Assembly (NCBI GenBank): GCA_045807225.1
Contig: JBJMHU010000061.1
Coordinates: 1 to 64,000, forward strand
Direction: 5' to 3'
DNA length: 64,000 nucleotides
From: Fodinibacter sp045807225
Lineage (GTDB): Bacteria > Actinomycetota > Actinomycetes > Actinomycetales > Dermatophilaceae
The notes under the pieces are model-generated. The model did no database searches, was not told the DNA's origin, and saw nothing but the letters and a program-made list of their open reading frames with translations. Below are positions 46,301-54,865 of the stretch, one piece after another (position 1 is the first letter of the stretch; every line of letters starts with the position of its first letter). Both the position numbers and the translations under genes were made by a program.

Positions 46301-48693
46301 TCGCTCGTGGCCCGAGCTGCCACGGCCGCAGTGGCGCCGGCGGCTGTCGCCGCAGCGGCGGGGGCGGTGACCTCGGGAGCCGGCGCGGCCGGCATCCCAG
46401 CGTGGGCCTCGACCCCGGCCACCGCGTCACTTCCGACGGACTCTCCGTGGCGGACCGCGGCGAGCAGCATCTGCGCGACGTCCACCACCTCCACCGTCTC
46501 GGCGACGCCCTCGGACTGCTTCGCGGTGAGCCCGTCGGAGATCATCACCCGGCAGAACGGGCAGCCGATGGCGATGCGCTCGGCCCCGGTGGCGATGGCC
46601 TCCTCGGTGCGGTTGGTGTTGATCTGCGTGCCGAGCTTCTCCTCCATCCACATGCGCGCACCGCCGGCGCCGCAGCAGAACGAGGTCTCGCGGGTGCGCT
46701 CCATCTCACGCAGCTCGACTCCGGGCAGCGACTCGATCAGCTCGCGCGGCGGGGCGTAGACACCGTTGTGCCGGCCCAGGTAGCACGGGTCGTGGTAGGT
46801 GACGGTCGAGGCGGTCGACGCGGCGTTCTTGGCCGACGACATTCCGGGCACGTCCGAGGGCCGGGCCACCGGCACCAGCTTCTTGTCCCGCACGAGCCGG
46901 TTGAGCAGCTGGGTGTGGTGCACGACCTCGTAGGACCCCCCGAGCGGGGCGTACTCGTTCTTGATGGTGTTGAAGCAGTGCGCGCAGGTGACGACGACAC
47001 GGGTGACCCCGAACTCGCCGAAGGTGTCGACGTTCTGCTGGGCCAGGGTCTGGAAGAGCAGCTCGTTGCCGGCCCGTCGGGCCGAGTCGCCGGTGCAGGT
47101 CTCCCCGTTGCCGAGCACCGCGAACGAGACCCCGGCGGTGTCGAGCAGCTCGGCCACCGCGCGGGTGGTCTGCTTGGCCCGGTCCTCGTAGGCGCCCGCG
47201 CAGCCGACCCAGAACAGCCACTCGACGTCCGAGGCCTTCTCCACGTCCTGGCCGAGCACCTTCACGGGGAACGGCAGGTCCTTGGCCCAGTCCAGCCGCG
47301 CCCGCGCGCCCATGCCCCACGGGTTGCCCTTGCCCTCGAGGTTCTTGAAGAGCCCGCCCAGCTCGTTGGGGAACGCCGACTCGATGAGCGTCTGGTAGCG
47401 GCGCATGTCGATGATGTGGTCGACGTGCTCGATGTCGACGGGGCACTGCTCCACGCAGGCGCCGCAGGTGGTGCACGACCACAGCACGTCGTCGTCGATG
47501 ACCGCACCGGGACCGACCGGCGTGTAGGCGGCGAGGGAGTCGCCGTCGTACCCCGTGTCGCCGACCAGCGGCACGTCGCCCCAGGACAGCCCGTCCGGTG
47601 CCGCGTGGCCGTGGTGGGCCGGCACCGGCAGCACGCCGGCGGGCACCTTCTCGCGGTCGCCGTCGACCTTGGCCAAGGCCTGCATGTAGGGCGCCTTGGC
47701 GTTGGCGTGGTCGCGCAGCCCCATGATGAGCAGCTTGGGAGACAGCGGCTTCTCGGTGTTCCACGCGGGGCACTGGCTCTGGCAGCGGCCGCACTCGGTG
47801 CAGGTGGTGAAGTCGAGCAGGCCCTTCCAGGTGAAGTCCTCCGCCCGGCCCACACCGAGCGAGGCGCCCTCGTCGAGCTCCTCCATCTCGTCCATCGAGA
47901 ACGGCTTGCCGGCGACGATCAGCTCCTTCGCGGCCCCCAGTGCCACCGGCCGCCGGCCGAACATCACGTTGATCGGCGCCACGAAGATGTGCAGGTGCTT
48001 GGAGTGCAGCACGAAGATGAGGAAGACCAGCATGACCCCGATGTGCAGCAGCAGGCCGATGTGCTCGAGGAACGTCGCGGTGGACTCACCCAGCGGCTCG
48101 ATCGCCCGGCCGACCGCGTGCGAGGCGAAGGCGGCGTTGCCGTAGGGGAAGTTGCCGGTGGCGACGCTGGACCCCCGGAAGAGGAACATCGTCCAGATGA
48201 CGTTGAAGATGAAGAACAACGTCAGCCAGGCACCGCCGAGGTGCGAGCCCTGGAACCGGGAGCGGCGGCCGAGCCGCTTCGGCGAGTTCTTCACGCGGAT
48301 GGCGGCGAAGACGGCGATGCCGACCAGACCCATCACGGCGATGAAGTCCTGCGCGAAGCCGAGCACGCCCCAGGTGCCGACGACCGGGATCGCCCAGCCC
48401 TCCTGGAACAGCGAGCCGTACGCCTCGAGGTAGACCGTGGCCAGGATGAGGAACGCCCAGAAGACGAAGAAGTGGGCGACCCCCGGAACGGTCCACTTGA
48501 GCAGCTTCTTCTGCCCCAGGACCTCGACGAGCTGCGTCTTCACTGCGGCGAGCACGCGGCCGGTGACGCCTTCTACCCGGTCGGGCGCGGGCTGGCCGCT
48601 GCGGATCAGCCGGTAGATCCAGGACACCCGGCGTGCCGCCAGCGGCAGCGCGATCGCGGTCATGAGAAGGCCGATCACGAGGACGGCGGTCAT
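45205..48693 (-). CDS. etfD: EtfD-type ETF:menaquinone oxidoreductase with a DPWD-repeat tail
   Basis: A 1162-residue protein. Residues 1-750 match the actinobacterial membrane Fe-S oxidoreductase EtfD (Rv0338c in M. tuberculosis), which passes electrons from ETF to menaquinone. There are about six N-terminal membrane helices, two [4Fe-4S] clusters with ligands C298/C301/C304/C308 (CTECGRCQSQCP) and C407/C410/C413/C417 (CTTCGACVEQCP), and CCG domains with FWVGCAGAYEDR, YHDPCYLGRHNG and SFCCGAGGARMW. The M. tuberculosis protein has about 880 residues. The extra ~410-residue tail is Ala/Pro/Glu-rich with 13 DPWD motifs. The ATG at 48693 follows GGATGGAG; another ATG lies 4 codons upstream. Confidence 0.87.
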   Translation of the reverse strand: MTAVLVIGLLMTAIALPLAARRVSWIYRLIRSGQPAPDRVEGVTGRVLAAVKTQLVEVLGQKKLLKWTVPGVAHFFVFWAFLILATVYLEAYGSLFQEGWAIPVVGTWGVLGFAQDFIAVMGLVGIAVFAAIRVKNSPKRLGRRSRFQGSHLGGAWLTLFFIFNVIWTMFLFRGSSVATGNFPYGNAAFASHAVGRAIEPLGESTATFLEHIGLLLHIGVMLVFLIFVLHSKHLHIFVAPINVMFGRRPVALGAAKELIVAGKPFSMDEMEELDEGASLGVGRAEDFTWKGLLDFTTCTECGRCQSQCPAWNTEKPLSPKLLIMGLRDHANAKAPYMQALAKVDGDREKVPAGVLPVPAHHGHAAPDGLSWGDVPLVGDTGYDGDSLAAYTPVGPGAVIDDDVLWSCTTCGACVEQCPVDIEHVDHIIDMRRYQTLIESAFPNELGGLFKNLEGKGNPWGMGARARLDWAKDLPFPVKVLGQDVEKASDVEWLFWVGCAGAYEDRAKQTTRAVAELLDTAGVSFAVLGNGETCTGDSARRAGNELLFQTLAQQNVDTFGEFGVTRVVVTCAHCFNTIKNEYAPLGGSYEVVHHTQLLNRLVRDKKLVPVARPSDVPGMSSAKNAASTASTVTYHDPCYLGRHNGVYAPPRELIESLPGVELREMERTRETSFCCGAGGARMWMEEKLGTQINTNRTEEAIATGAERIAIGCPFCRVMISDGLTAKQSEGVAETVEVVDVAQMLLAAVRHGESVGSDAVAGVEAHAGMPAAPAPEVTAPAAAATAAGATAAVAARATSEPEADPWDEPARPAGATAAAAPAATEPEADPWDAPAATAATAAPVAAAAAAPVVTEPEADPWDEPAAPAAAASAAAPATAETEADPWDAPAAPTAAASAAAPATPETEADPWDAPASPAAAASAAAPATAEPEADPWDAPAAPVAATDEPDPWDAPAAPAATAAFAAASASTDEPDPWDEPAAPVSPGTGTAAPVVAAADPWDEPDPWDSPAEAASSSPVAEPETERASSDLLVDSGTVAQAQATPTADAAPAPPAVEDSVDPWDQPDPWDAPADTTDPKPAEAPSSSPVAEPEPERPSNDLLVDSGTGADHELSAAVASAPASGAETAAHTDTEQAQPQQAKRAEEPTGFTGDPALLDEPDPWD

Positions 48694-48768
48694 GTGGTGC
48701 TCCATCCGGCGGGTGGGTGGTTGCGTTGGTGCGCGCCCGGCTCGGCGCAACGGGGGCGCCGCCTGAGT

Positions 48769-48803
48769 CTATCCACGGGTAAGCACACGCATACCTGCGT
48801 GTG
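48769..48803 (-). promoter_or_regulatory. Operator-like region upstream of etfD
   Basis: CTATCCACGGGTAA (48769-48782) is nearly identical to the motif upstream of fadE. CACACGCA-TACC-TGCGTGTG (48784-48803) is a perfect 8-bp inverted repeat beside it. The 326-base gap 48694-49019 otherwise holds only a -10-like TAGGGT (48965-48970) for the YCII gene. Confidence 0.55.
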
Positions 48804-49019
48804 ATGCTCACCCTACTGGCCGGTAACCGCACGCTGGGCCGCCCGGGCGCAGCTGTCGAAGGATGCTGTTCACCCGGCCGGTCCGAGGGCCACGCGGCTG
48901 CGTCGTTCGTTGGGCGGCATCCGGTCGCGGTCGGCTGTCCTTCTCAGCCCACCCCGTTCGTCTCTAGGGTGAGGCCGGACACCGGTGCGGCCCACCACAC
49001 CGACCACCAAGGAGTTCCC

Positions 49020-49367
49020 ATGACCCAGTACGCCGCCCTCATCTACACCCGCGACGTCGACTGGAGCGCCCCGGAGTACGCCACGGAGACGGCCCAGTAC
49101 GGCGAGTTCGCCGAGGCCGCGAGCGCCGTCATCCGAGGCGGCGCCGCGCTCTACCCCACCTCGACCGCCACCACCGTGAAGGTCGCGGCCAAGGGCGGCA
49201 CCCCGCTGACCACCGACGGGCCCTACGCCGAGACCAAGGAGGCCCTCACCGGCTTCTACCTGCTCGAGTGCGCCGACCTCGACGAGGCGGTGCGGGTCGC
49301 CGCGACCATCCCTGCCGCGTGGGACGGGGTCGTCGAGGTGCGCCCCGTCATCGAGTTCCCGATGTGA
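49020..49367 (+). CDS. YCII-related (DGPF-type) protein
   Basis: A 115-residue YCII-domain protein. The DGPF-like motif is TTDGPYAETKEALTGFYLLE, and the protein ends in the usual VEVRPVIEF. Such proteins are paired with ECF42-type sigma factors in actinobacteria, as here: its TGA overlaps the sigma gene's GTG. Its molecular role is unknown; family members are the typical targets of the partner sigma factor. AAGGAG at 49009-49014 sets the ATG. Confidence 0.9.
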   Translation: MTQYAALIYTRDVDWSAPEYATETAQYGEFAEAASAVIRGGAALYPTSTATTVKVAAKGGTPLTTDGPYAETKEALTGFYLLECADLDEAVRVAATIPAAWDGVVEVRPVIEFPM

Positions 49368-50617
49368 GTGCCGTTGCCTCGGGGGCGGGTTCGCCCGCCC
49401 CCGAGGACGCCCACCGCGCCCTGGCCGAGATCGTCCGGGTCGCCGGCCGAGACGTCCTCGCCACCCTCGCCCGCTGGACCGGCAACCTCGCGCTCGCCGA
49501 GGATGCCGTGCAGGACGCCAGTGTTCGCGCACTGCAGACCTGGCCGCGCGACGGCATCCCCGACAACCCGGTCGCGTGGCTGCGCACCACCGCGCGCCGG
49601 TGCGCCGTCGACCTGATCCGCCGCGAGGTCGCGCGCGGACCCAAGGAGGCCCTCGCCGCCGCGCCGGATGCCGACGTGGTGCTCTTCGCGCAGGATCCCG
49701 AGCCCGGCGTGGTCGAGGACGACCTCCTGAGGCTGGTCTTCACCTGCTGCCACCCCAGCCTCGCCGCCGAGACCCGCGTCGCCCTGGCCCTGCGCACCCT
49801 GTGCGGGCTGGGCACCGAGGAGGTTGCGCGCGCCCTGCTCGTCTCCGAGCCGACGATGGCCAAGCGCCTCACCCGCGCCCGGCAGAAGATCCGGCTGGCC
49901 GGCATCCCCTACCGCGTGCCGTCGGCCGACGACCTCCCCGAGCGCTGGGAGACCGTGCTCGCGACGACCTACCTCATGTTCAACGAGGGGTACGCCGCCA
50001 CGGCCGGCCCCGAGCTGACCCGCCCCGCCCTCGTGGCCGAGGCGCTGCGCCTCACCCGGCTGCTGCACCGCCTGCGCCCCAACGACCCGGGCGCCACCGG
50101 CCTGCTCGCGCTCATCCTCCTGCAGGACTCGCGCCGGCAGGCCCGCACGGATGCGAGCGGGGCAGCCGTGCTGCTCGCCGACCAGGACCGCTCCCGGTGG
50201 GACCGCGGCGCCATCGCCGAGGCCGTGCCGCTGGTGGGCGAGGGCCTGCGCCTGTCGCCCTCTCATCCCGACCCCTACGTCGTCCAGGCCGCCATCGCCG
50301 CCTGCCACGCGCTCGCCCCGTCGTGGGAAGAGACCGACTGGGCGGCGATCGAGTCCTGGTACGAGGTGCTGCTGCGGGTCGACGACGGCCCGGTGGTGCG
50401 CCTCAACCACGCCGTCGCCGTGGCGGAGGCGCGCGGGCCGCAGGAGGGGCTCGACCACGTCGACGCGATCGCCGGCCTGGCCGACTACCCGCTCTGGCAC
50501 GCCACCCGGGCAGCACTGCTGCGACGGCTCGACCGGCCGGGCGAGGCCACCGCCGCCGACCGTCGCGCCCGCAGCCTGCCGCTGAACGCGGTGCAGCGCG
50601 ACCTGCTCGACCGCTGA
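49364..50617 (+). CDS. ECF42-type RNA polymerase sigma factor with C-terminal extension
   Basis: A 417-residue sigma factor. Region 2 is at about 20-85 (LAEDAVQDASVRALQTWP, then WLRTTARRCAVDLIRRE), region 4 at about 120-175 (CGLGTEEVARALLVSEPTMAKRLTRARQK, helix-turn-helix within). The remaining ~240 residues are a helical, TPR-like domain (DUF6596) that marks the ECF42 group. These sigma factors have no anti-sigma factor; the extension is thought to control activity. The GTG at 49364 overlaps the stop of the DGPF gene. Confidence 0.9.
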   Translation: MSAVASGAGSPAPEDAHRALAEIVRVAGRDVLATLARWTGNLALAEDAVQDASVRALQTWPRDGIPDNPVAWLRTTARRCAVDLIRREVARGPKEALAAAPDADVVLFAQDPEPGVVEDDLLRLVFTCCHPSLAAETRVALALRTLCGLGTEEVARALLVSEPTMAKRLTRARQKIRLAGIPYRVPSADDLPERWETVLATTYLMFNEGYAATAGPELTRPALVAEALRLTRLLHRLRPNDPGATGLLALILLQDSRRQARTDASGAAVLLADQDRSRWDRGAIAEAVPLVGEGLRLSPSHPDPYVVQAAIAACHALAPSWEETDWAAIESWYEVLLRVDDGPVVRLNHAVAVAEARGPQEGLDHVDAIAGLADYPLWHATRAALLRRLDRPGEATAADRRARSLPLNAVQRDLLDR

Positions 50618-50784
50618 CGCCGCACCCGCCGGCACTGAGACGTCGTTGTGCCCGGCGATAACCCTCTGTTGGAATACGCATAAGCAGGCGACGGTTGGCA
50701 CCGTCGTCGGCACACCCGAGCCGGATGCCGGGCTGCCCACCCTCGGGCGACCGGGCCGGCCCCGTTCCAGCGAAAGGCCCCGCG

Positions 50785-51714
50785 ATGCCCATCCTCGACG
50801 ACGTGACCCAGGCCGTCGGCAACACCCCGCTCGTCCGGATCAACCGGATCATCGACGGGGACGCGATCGTTGCCGCCAAGCTCGAGTTCTACAACCCTGC
50901 GAGCTCGGTGAAGGACCGCATCGGCGTCGCCATCGTCGACGCCGCGGAGGCGTCAGGGGACCTCACCGCGGGTGGGACCATCGTCGAGGCAACCTCGGGC
51001 AACACCGGCATCGCCCTGGCCATGGTGGGCGCGGCCCGTGGGTACAAGGTCGTGCTGGCCATGCCCGAGTCGATGAGCAAGGAGCGGCGCGCGCTGCTGC
51101 GCGCCTACGGCGCCGAGCTCATCCTCACCGACCCCTCGACCGGCATGAAGGGCGCGGTCGCCAAGGCCGAGGAGATCGTCGCCGAGCGGGAGGGGGCCGT
51201 GCTGGCCCGCCAGTTCGCCAACGTGGCGAACCCCGAGATCCACCGCAAGACCACCGCGGAGGAGATCTGGAAGGACACCGACGGCGCGGTCGACATCGTC
51301 GTCGCCGGCATCGGCACCGGCGGCACCATCACGGGCGTCGGCCAGGTGCTCAAGTCGCGCAAGCCCAGCGTGCAGATCGTGGCCGTCGAGCCCGAGGAGT
51401 CGCCCATCCTCAACGGCGGCGCCCCGGGCCCCCACAAGATCCAGGGCATCGGCGCCAACTTCGTGCCCGAGATCCTCGACACCACGATCTACGACGAGGT
51501 CATCGACATCAACGCCGAGACCTCGGTGCAGTGGGCCCGCCGTGCCGCCACCGAGGAGGGCCTGCTCGTGGGCATCTCCTCGGGTGCCGCGCTCGCCGCC
51601 GCGAACCAGGTCGCCTCGCGCCCCGAGAACGCCGGCAAGACCATCGTCGTCATCATCCCGAGCTTCGGTGAGCGCTACCTGTCGACGATCCTGTTCGAGG
51701 GCCTCGTCGACTGA
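50785..51714 (+). CDS. cysK: Cysteine synthase A (O-acetylserine sulfhydrylase)
   Basis: A 309-residue PLP enzyme making cysteine from O-acetylserine and sulfide. The Schiff-base Lys43 is in NPASSVKDRIG, the substrate loop is EATSGNTGIALA, and the phosphate loop is GIGTGGTITGVG. The C-terminal region has GISSGAALAAA. AAAGG (50773-50777) lies 7 bases before the ATG. The next gene, cysE, starts 1 base after its stop, so the two enzymes of the pathway are made together. Confidence 0.95.
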   Translation: MPILDDVTQAVGNTPLVRINRIIDGDAIVAAKLEFYNPASSVKDRIGVAIVDAAEASGDLTAGGTIVEATSGNTGIALAMVGAARGYKVVLAMPESMSKERRALLRAYGAELILTDPSTGMKGAVAKAEEIVAEREGAVLARQFANVANPEIHRKTTAEEIWKDTDGAVDIVVAGIGTGGTITGVGQVLKSRKPSVQIVAVEPEESPILNGGAPGPHKIQGIGANFVPEILDTTIYDEVIDINAETSVQWARRAATEEGLLVGISSGAALAAANQVASRPENAGKTIVVIIPSFGERYLSTILFEGLVD

Positions 51715-51715
51715 C

Positions 51716-52309
51716 ATGTCCGTCATCCGTGCCGCCCGGGCGAGCATCCGCGAGGACCTCGACGCCGCCATGCGGCGTGACCCCGCCGCCGAGAACCGGT
51801 TTGACGTAGCCGTGAACTCGCCCGGGCTGCACGCGATCTGGGCCTACCGCGGTCTGCACAAGCTGTGGCTGCGCCCGGGTGGTCGTGCCGCCGCCCGCGC
51901 GCTGTCGACGGTCGTCCGCGGCGTGACCGGGGTCGAGATCCACCCGGGCGCGCAGATCGGCCGCCGCTTCTTCATCGACCACGGGATGGGCGTCGTCATC
52001 GGCGCCACCGCCGTCGTCGGTGACGACGTGATGCTCTACCACGGGGTCACGCTGGGCGGCCGGTCGCTCGCGCGAGGCACCAAGCGGCATCCGACCGTCG
52101 GCGACCGGGTCACGATCGGCGCAGGCGCTCGCGTGCTCGGGAACATCGACATCGGCGACGACGTGCAGATCGGCGCCAACTCCGTTGTCGTGAAGCCGGT
52201 TCCGACCGGTGCAGTCGCGACCGGCATCCCGGCCCGAGTTCGGTTCCCCGACTCCCCGATGCAGGACCCCTACGACGCGCTCTTCGCCGAGCCCGCCCTG
52301 TTCATCTGA
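51716..52309 (+). CDS. cysE: Serine O-acetyltransferase
   Basis: A 197-residue short-form serine acetyltransferase (EpsC/CysE) that makes O-acetylserine for CysK. The left-handed beta-helix with hexapeptide repeats spans about 70-170. The catalytic His is in FIDHGMGVVIGATAVVG, and the acetyl-CoA-binding YHGVTLGG follows. The C-terminal end differs from the usual GI-type tail that docks into CysK: it is EPALFI, whose final Ile is compatible with docking. It overlaps the converging CHAT gene by 8 bases. Confidence 0.94.
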   Translation: MSVIRAARASIREDLDAAMRRDPAAENRFDVAVNSPGLHAIWAYRGLHKLWLRPGGRAAARALSTVVRGVTGVEIHPGAQIGRRFFIDHGMGVVIGATAVVGDDVMLYHGVTLGGRSLARGTKRHPTVGDRVTIGAGARVLGNIDIGDDVQIGANSVVVKPVPTGAVATGIPARVRFPDSPMQDPYDALFAEPALFI

Positions 52310-54797
52310 GGGCCGGCCCGCCGCTGCTGGTGGCGCTCCAGTCGGAGCCGTAGAGGCAGAACACTCCCGCCGCGGGCTGCTCACGCACCACGCCGGCCCA
52401 GGCCTCGGCGGCGTCGGCCCCCGTGGACAGCACCCGGTGGTAGGCCACCATCGCGTCCGCCGCCACCGAGTCGGCGACCGGTGAGACGGCAGCCAGCACG
52501 CTCGTCGCGCCGAGCGCCATGAGTGCGACCGCCAGCCCGAGGGGTTCGTCGCCGGGGCGCGTCGAGAACTGGCCGACGTCGCAGGCGGCGAGCGAGACGT
52601 GCTCTGCCGCAACCGGTCGTGGGAACTCGTGCGCGAACACCGGCCCGTCGGCCAGCTGCACCGACGAGAAGAGGGGGCTCTGCGCCTCGTGGATGCCGTG
52701 AGCGGCCAGGTGCACCACGCGCGCCCGGCCCAGGGCGTTGACCACCTCGTCGCTGGTCGCGGGCCGGTCATCGGTGGGCACCGGGTCGGTGGACCAGAAC
52801 CCACGCACCGCCCGGATCTCCGGCCGGGTGCGTGCCAGCCCCGGGCCGTAGAGGGCGGCTGCCGGGTCGGACCAGGTGGCAGCCGTGCGGGAGGGGCCGC
52901 GGACCCACCGGGTGAGGGAGGGCGCCACGGTGACCGGCCTCCCCAGCAGGCTGGGCAGCAGGCTCCACGGCACCGCGGCCAGGGTTCTCGAGGGAATGAC
53001 GACGACCCGGCGGTCGGCAGAGCGGCCCCGCGCCGGACCGGCCTGGTTGAGGGCGGTGTCGACCGCGGCAAGGGATGCCGCGCTCGCCCGCTGGAGGGCG
53101 GCCTCCATGGGTGACCCGGCCGCGACCATCGTCCGGGCGCGCAGGTCGCGTCGAAGCCGGGAGAGCTGCTGGCGCACCAGTGGCACCGTGCCGGTCTGCC
53201 CCACCTCGAGGGTGCCGTCGTGGAGCACGATGGTCCACAGCGCGTCGCCGGCCTCGAAGAACTCCACGATGGTGGCGCCCCGGTCGGACGCGGCGGCGCG
53301 CGCCTCGTCGGCGTCGACGGGGGGCAGGGCGCCGGCCGACGTGCCCCCGACCGTGAGCGTCCACTCGCGCTGGGCCACGAGGTCCTCGAGCCGGCCGATC
53401 TCCTCGACGAGGTCGGCCGGTGCTGGCCCTTCGGCGTTGGTCGACACCCGACGGAGGCGGCGCAGCTCGCGAGTCATCGTGGTGAGCTCGGGATCGGTCG
53501 AGGTCGTGACCGGGTTGATCCGGTGCGAGATGGCCCGCCACCGCTCGATGCTGGTGAGGATGCCGTCGGCGTCCTGGCCCTCGAGGGCACGCTCGACGTC
53601 GAAGGCAGCCAGCCGCCGTCCGTGCAGGGCGAGGGCGGCGCGCATGTCCAGGCTCGAGGACTGGAACTGGTGCGCCGCCAGGAGCCGGTTGCCCGTGGTG
53701 ATGCGGCGCTCGGCCTCCACGTGCCGGCCTCTGGCGTGGTCGAGCCGGGCCCTGACGAGCGTCTCGTGGAGGCGTGCCGCGAGCGAGTCGCGGTTGGTGC
53801 GCTCGAGCGTGGACAGCCGGTGCTCGGCGCCGTCGACATCGCCCGAGAGCAGCCGCGCCTCCGCCTCCAACCGCACCGCCGCACGGTCGGCGACCGTGCC
53901 GGCCGCCGCCTGCTCGTTGCGTCGTGCCAGGTCGGTGATGACGACCCGCAGGTCGTGCCCGGCAGCGACGTCGATGGTCGACCGGATCAGGGACGCATCG
54001 CGGACCAGTTCCTCCACCTGCCGGGTGCGGTAGGCGGCCAGTGCGACGCGGATGTGGCGGCGCGCTCCCTCGAGGTCGTCGACGAGGAGGTCGCAGCGGG
54101 CCAGCCGGGCGCTGACCTCACCGACCTCGAGCCGGTGGTCGTCGGCCCGAGCGGTCTCCAGCGCGTCGTGGAGGACGCTGCGGGCTCGGTCGACCAGGCC
54201 GGCCTCGAGCAGCACCTCGGCATGGTCGAGGCGAGCCCGGTCACGGCTGACGGCGGCGTCCATCCGGTCCGCCACCCGCATCAACACCAGTGCCCGCGCC
54301 AGGTCACCGTCGACGAAGGCCAGGCAGGCCAGGTTGTGCCTGGCCTTGAACTCCTGCTCGGCGAACCCGTTCGCGCCGGCGATCTCGGCGGCGCGGGTGA
54401 GGTCGGCCTCGGCCGCGGCGCTGTGCCCGAGGCCCAGGTGGGCCATGCCCCGGTTGATGAGCAGGGCGCAGCGCTGGCTCGGCTCGAGGGCCCGCTCGTC
54501 GTCGCCGACCCCGTCGAGCGCCGTCAGGGATGCCGCCCAGTCGCCACCGCGCACGTGGATCACCCCCTCCTGGACGTGGCTCAGGGCGACGAGCAGGCGG
54601 TCGTCGATGGCGGCCGCCTGGTTCCTCGCGTCGCGCAGCATCGCCAGGGCCCGGCCGTGGCCGTTGACCTCCAGCTCGGTCCAGGACCGGGTGATCAGCA
54701 CCCGGATGCGAAGCCGCCCGGCATCCTGGCCGGTGGCGCCGTCAAGGGCTCCGACGGCCTGGTCGAGGTGTGCTGCGGCATCGTCGAACCGACCCAC
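52302..54797 (-). CDS. TPR-CHAT (caspase-like) protease, copy A
   Basis: The last gene of operon A. The first ~480 residues are repeated helical pairs of TPR type (ALLINRGMAHLGLGHSAAAE, ARHNLACLAFVDGDLARALV). The C-terminal ~250 residues are a CHAT domain with an intact dyad: His700 in VVHLAAHGIH and Cys739 in HVSLAACDVGQ. CHAT enzymes are separase/caspase-like proteases, including the TPR-CHAT effector of type III-E CRISPR. There is no signal peptide or membrane helix. The listed GTG at 54797 cuts into the first TPR; similarity to copy B continues upstream to an ATC at 54857, preceded by GGAG, so the true start is probably there. 831 residues as listed. Confidence 0.85.
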   Translation of the reverse strand: MGRFDDAAAHLDQAVGALDGATGQDAGRLRIRVLITRSWTELEVNGHGRALAMLRDARNQAAAIDDRLLVALSHVQEGVIHVRGGDWAASLTALDGVGDDERALEPSQRCALLINRGMAHLGLGHSAAAEADLTRAAEIAGANGFAEQEFKARHNLACLAFVDGDLARALVLMRVADRMDAAVSRDRARLDHAEVLLEAGLVDRARSVLHDALETARADDHRLEVGEVSARLARCDLLVDDLEGARRHIRVALAAYRTRQVEELVRDASLIRSTIDVAAGHDLRVVITDLARRNEQAAAGTVADRAAVRLEAEARLLSGDVDGAEHRLSTLERTNRDSLAARLHETLVRARLDHARGRHVEAERRITTGNRLLAAHQFQSSSLDMRAALALHGRRLAAFDVERALEGQDADGILTSIERWRAISHRINPVTTSTDPELTTMTRELRRLRRVSTNAEGPAPADLVEEIGRLEDLVAQREWTLTVGGTSAGALPPVDADEARAAASDRGATIVEFFEAGDALWTIVLHDGTLEVGQTGTVPLVRQQLSRLRRDLRARTMVAAGSPMEAALQRASAASLAAVDTALNQAGPARGRSADRRVVVIPSRTLAAVPWSLLPSLLGRPVTVAPSLTRWVRGPSRTAATWSDPAAALYGPGLARTRPEIRAVRGFWSTDPVPTDDRPATSDEVVNALGRARVVHLAAHGIHEAQSPLFSSVQLADGPVFAHEFPRPVAAEHVSLAACDVGQFSTRPGDEPLGLAVALMALGATSVLAAVSPVADSVAADAMVAYHRVLSTGADAAEAWAGVVREQPAAGVFCLYGSDWSATSSGGPALR

Positions 54798-54865
54798 CTC
54801 GTTCGCCTGCCGCGCCGCGGCGAGGTGGGAGTTCGCGACCTCGACCGGGTCCTCGATGGGGTCTC

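Noticed and set aside
46402..48804. 800-codon plus-strand open frame opposite etfD
   Set aside because: It is a high-GC antisense shadow: Val/Arg/Gly/His-rich translation with no domain, while the minus strand encodes Fe-S cluster motifs and membrane helices.
50639..50784. Riboswitch or T-box upstream of cysK
   Set aside because: I see no SAM or T-box sequence signature in the leader; only a possible -10 (TACGCA) is present.
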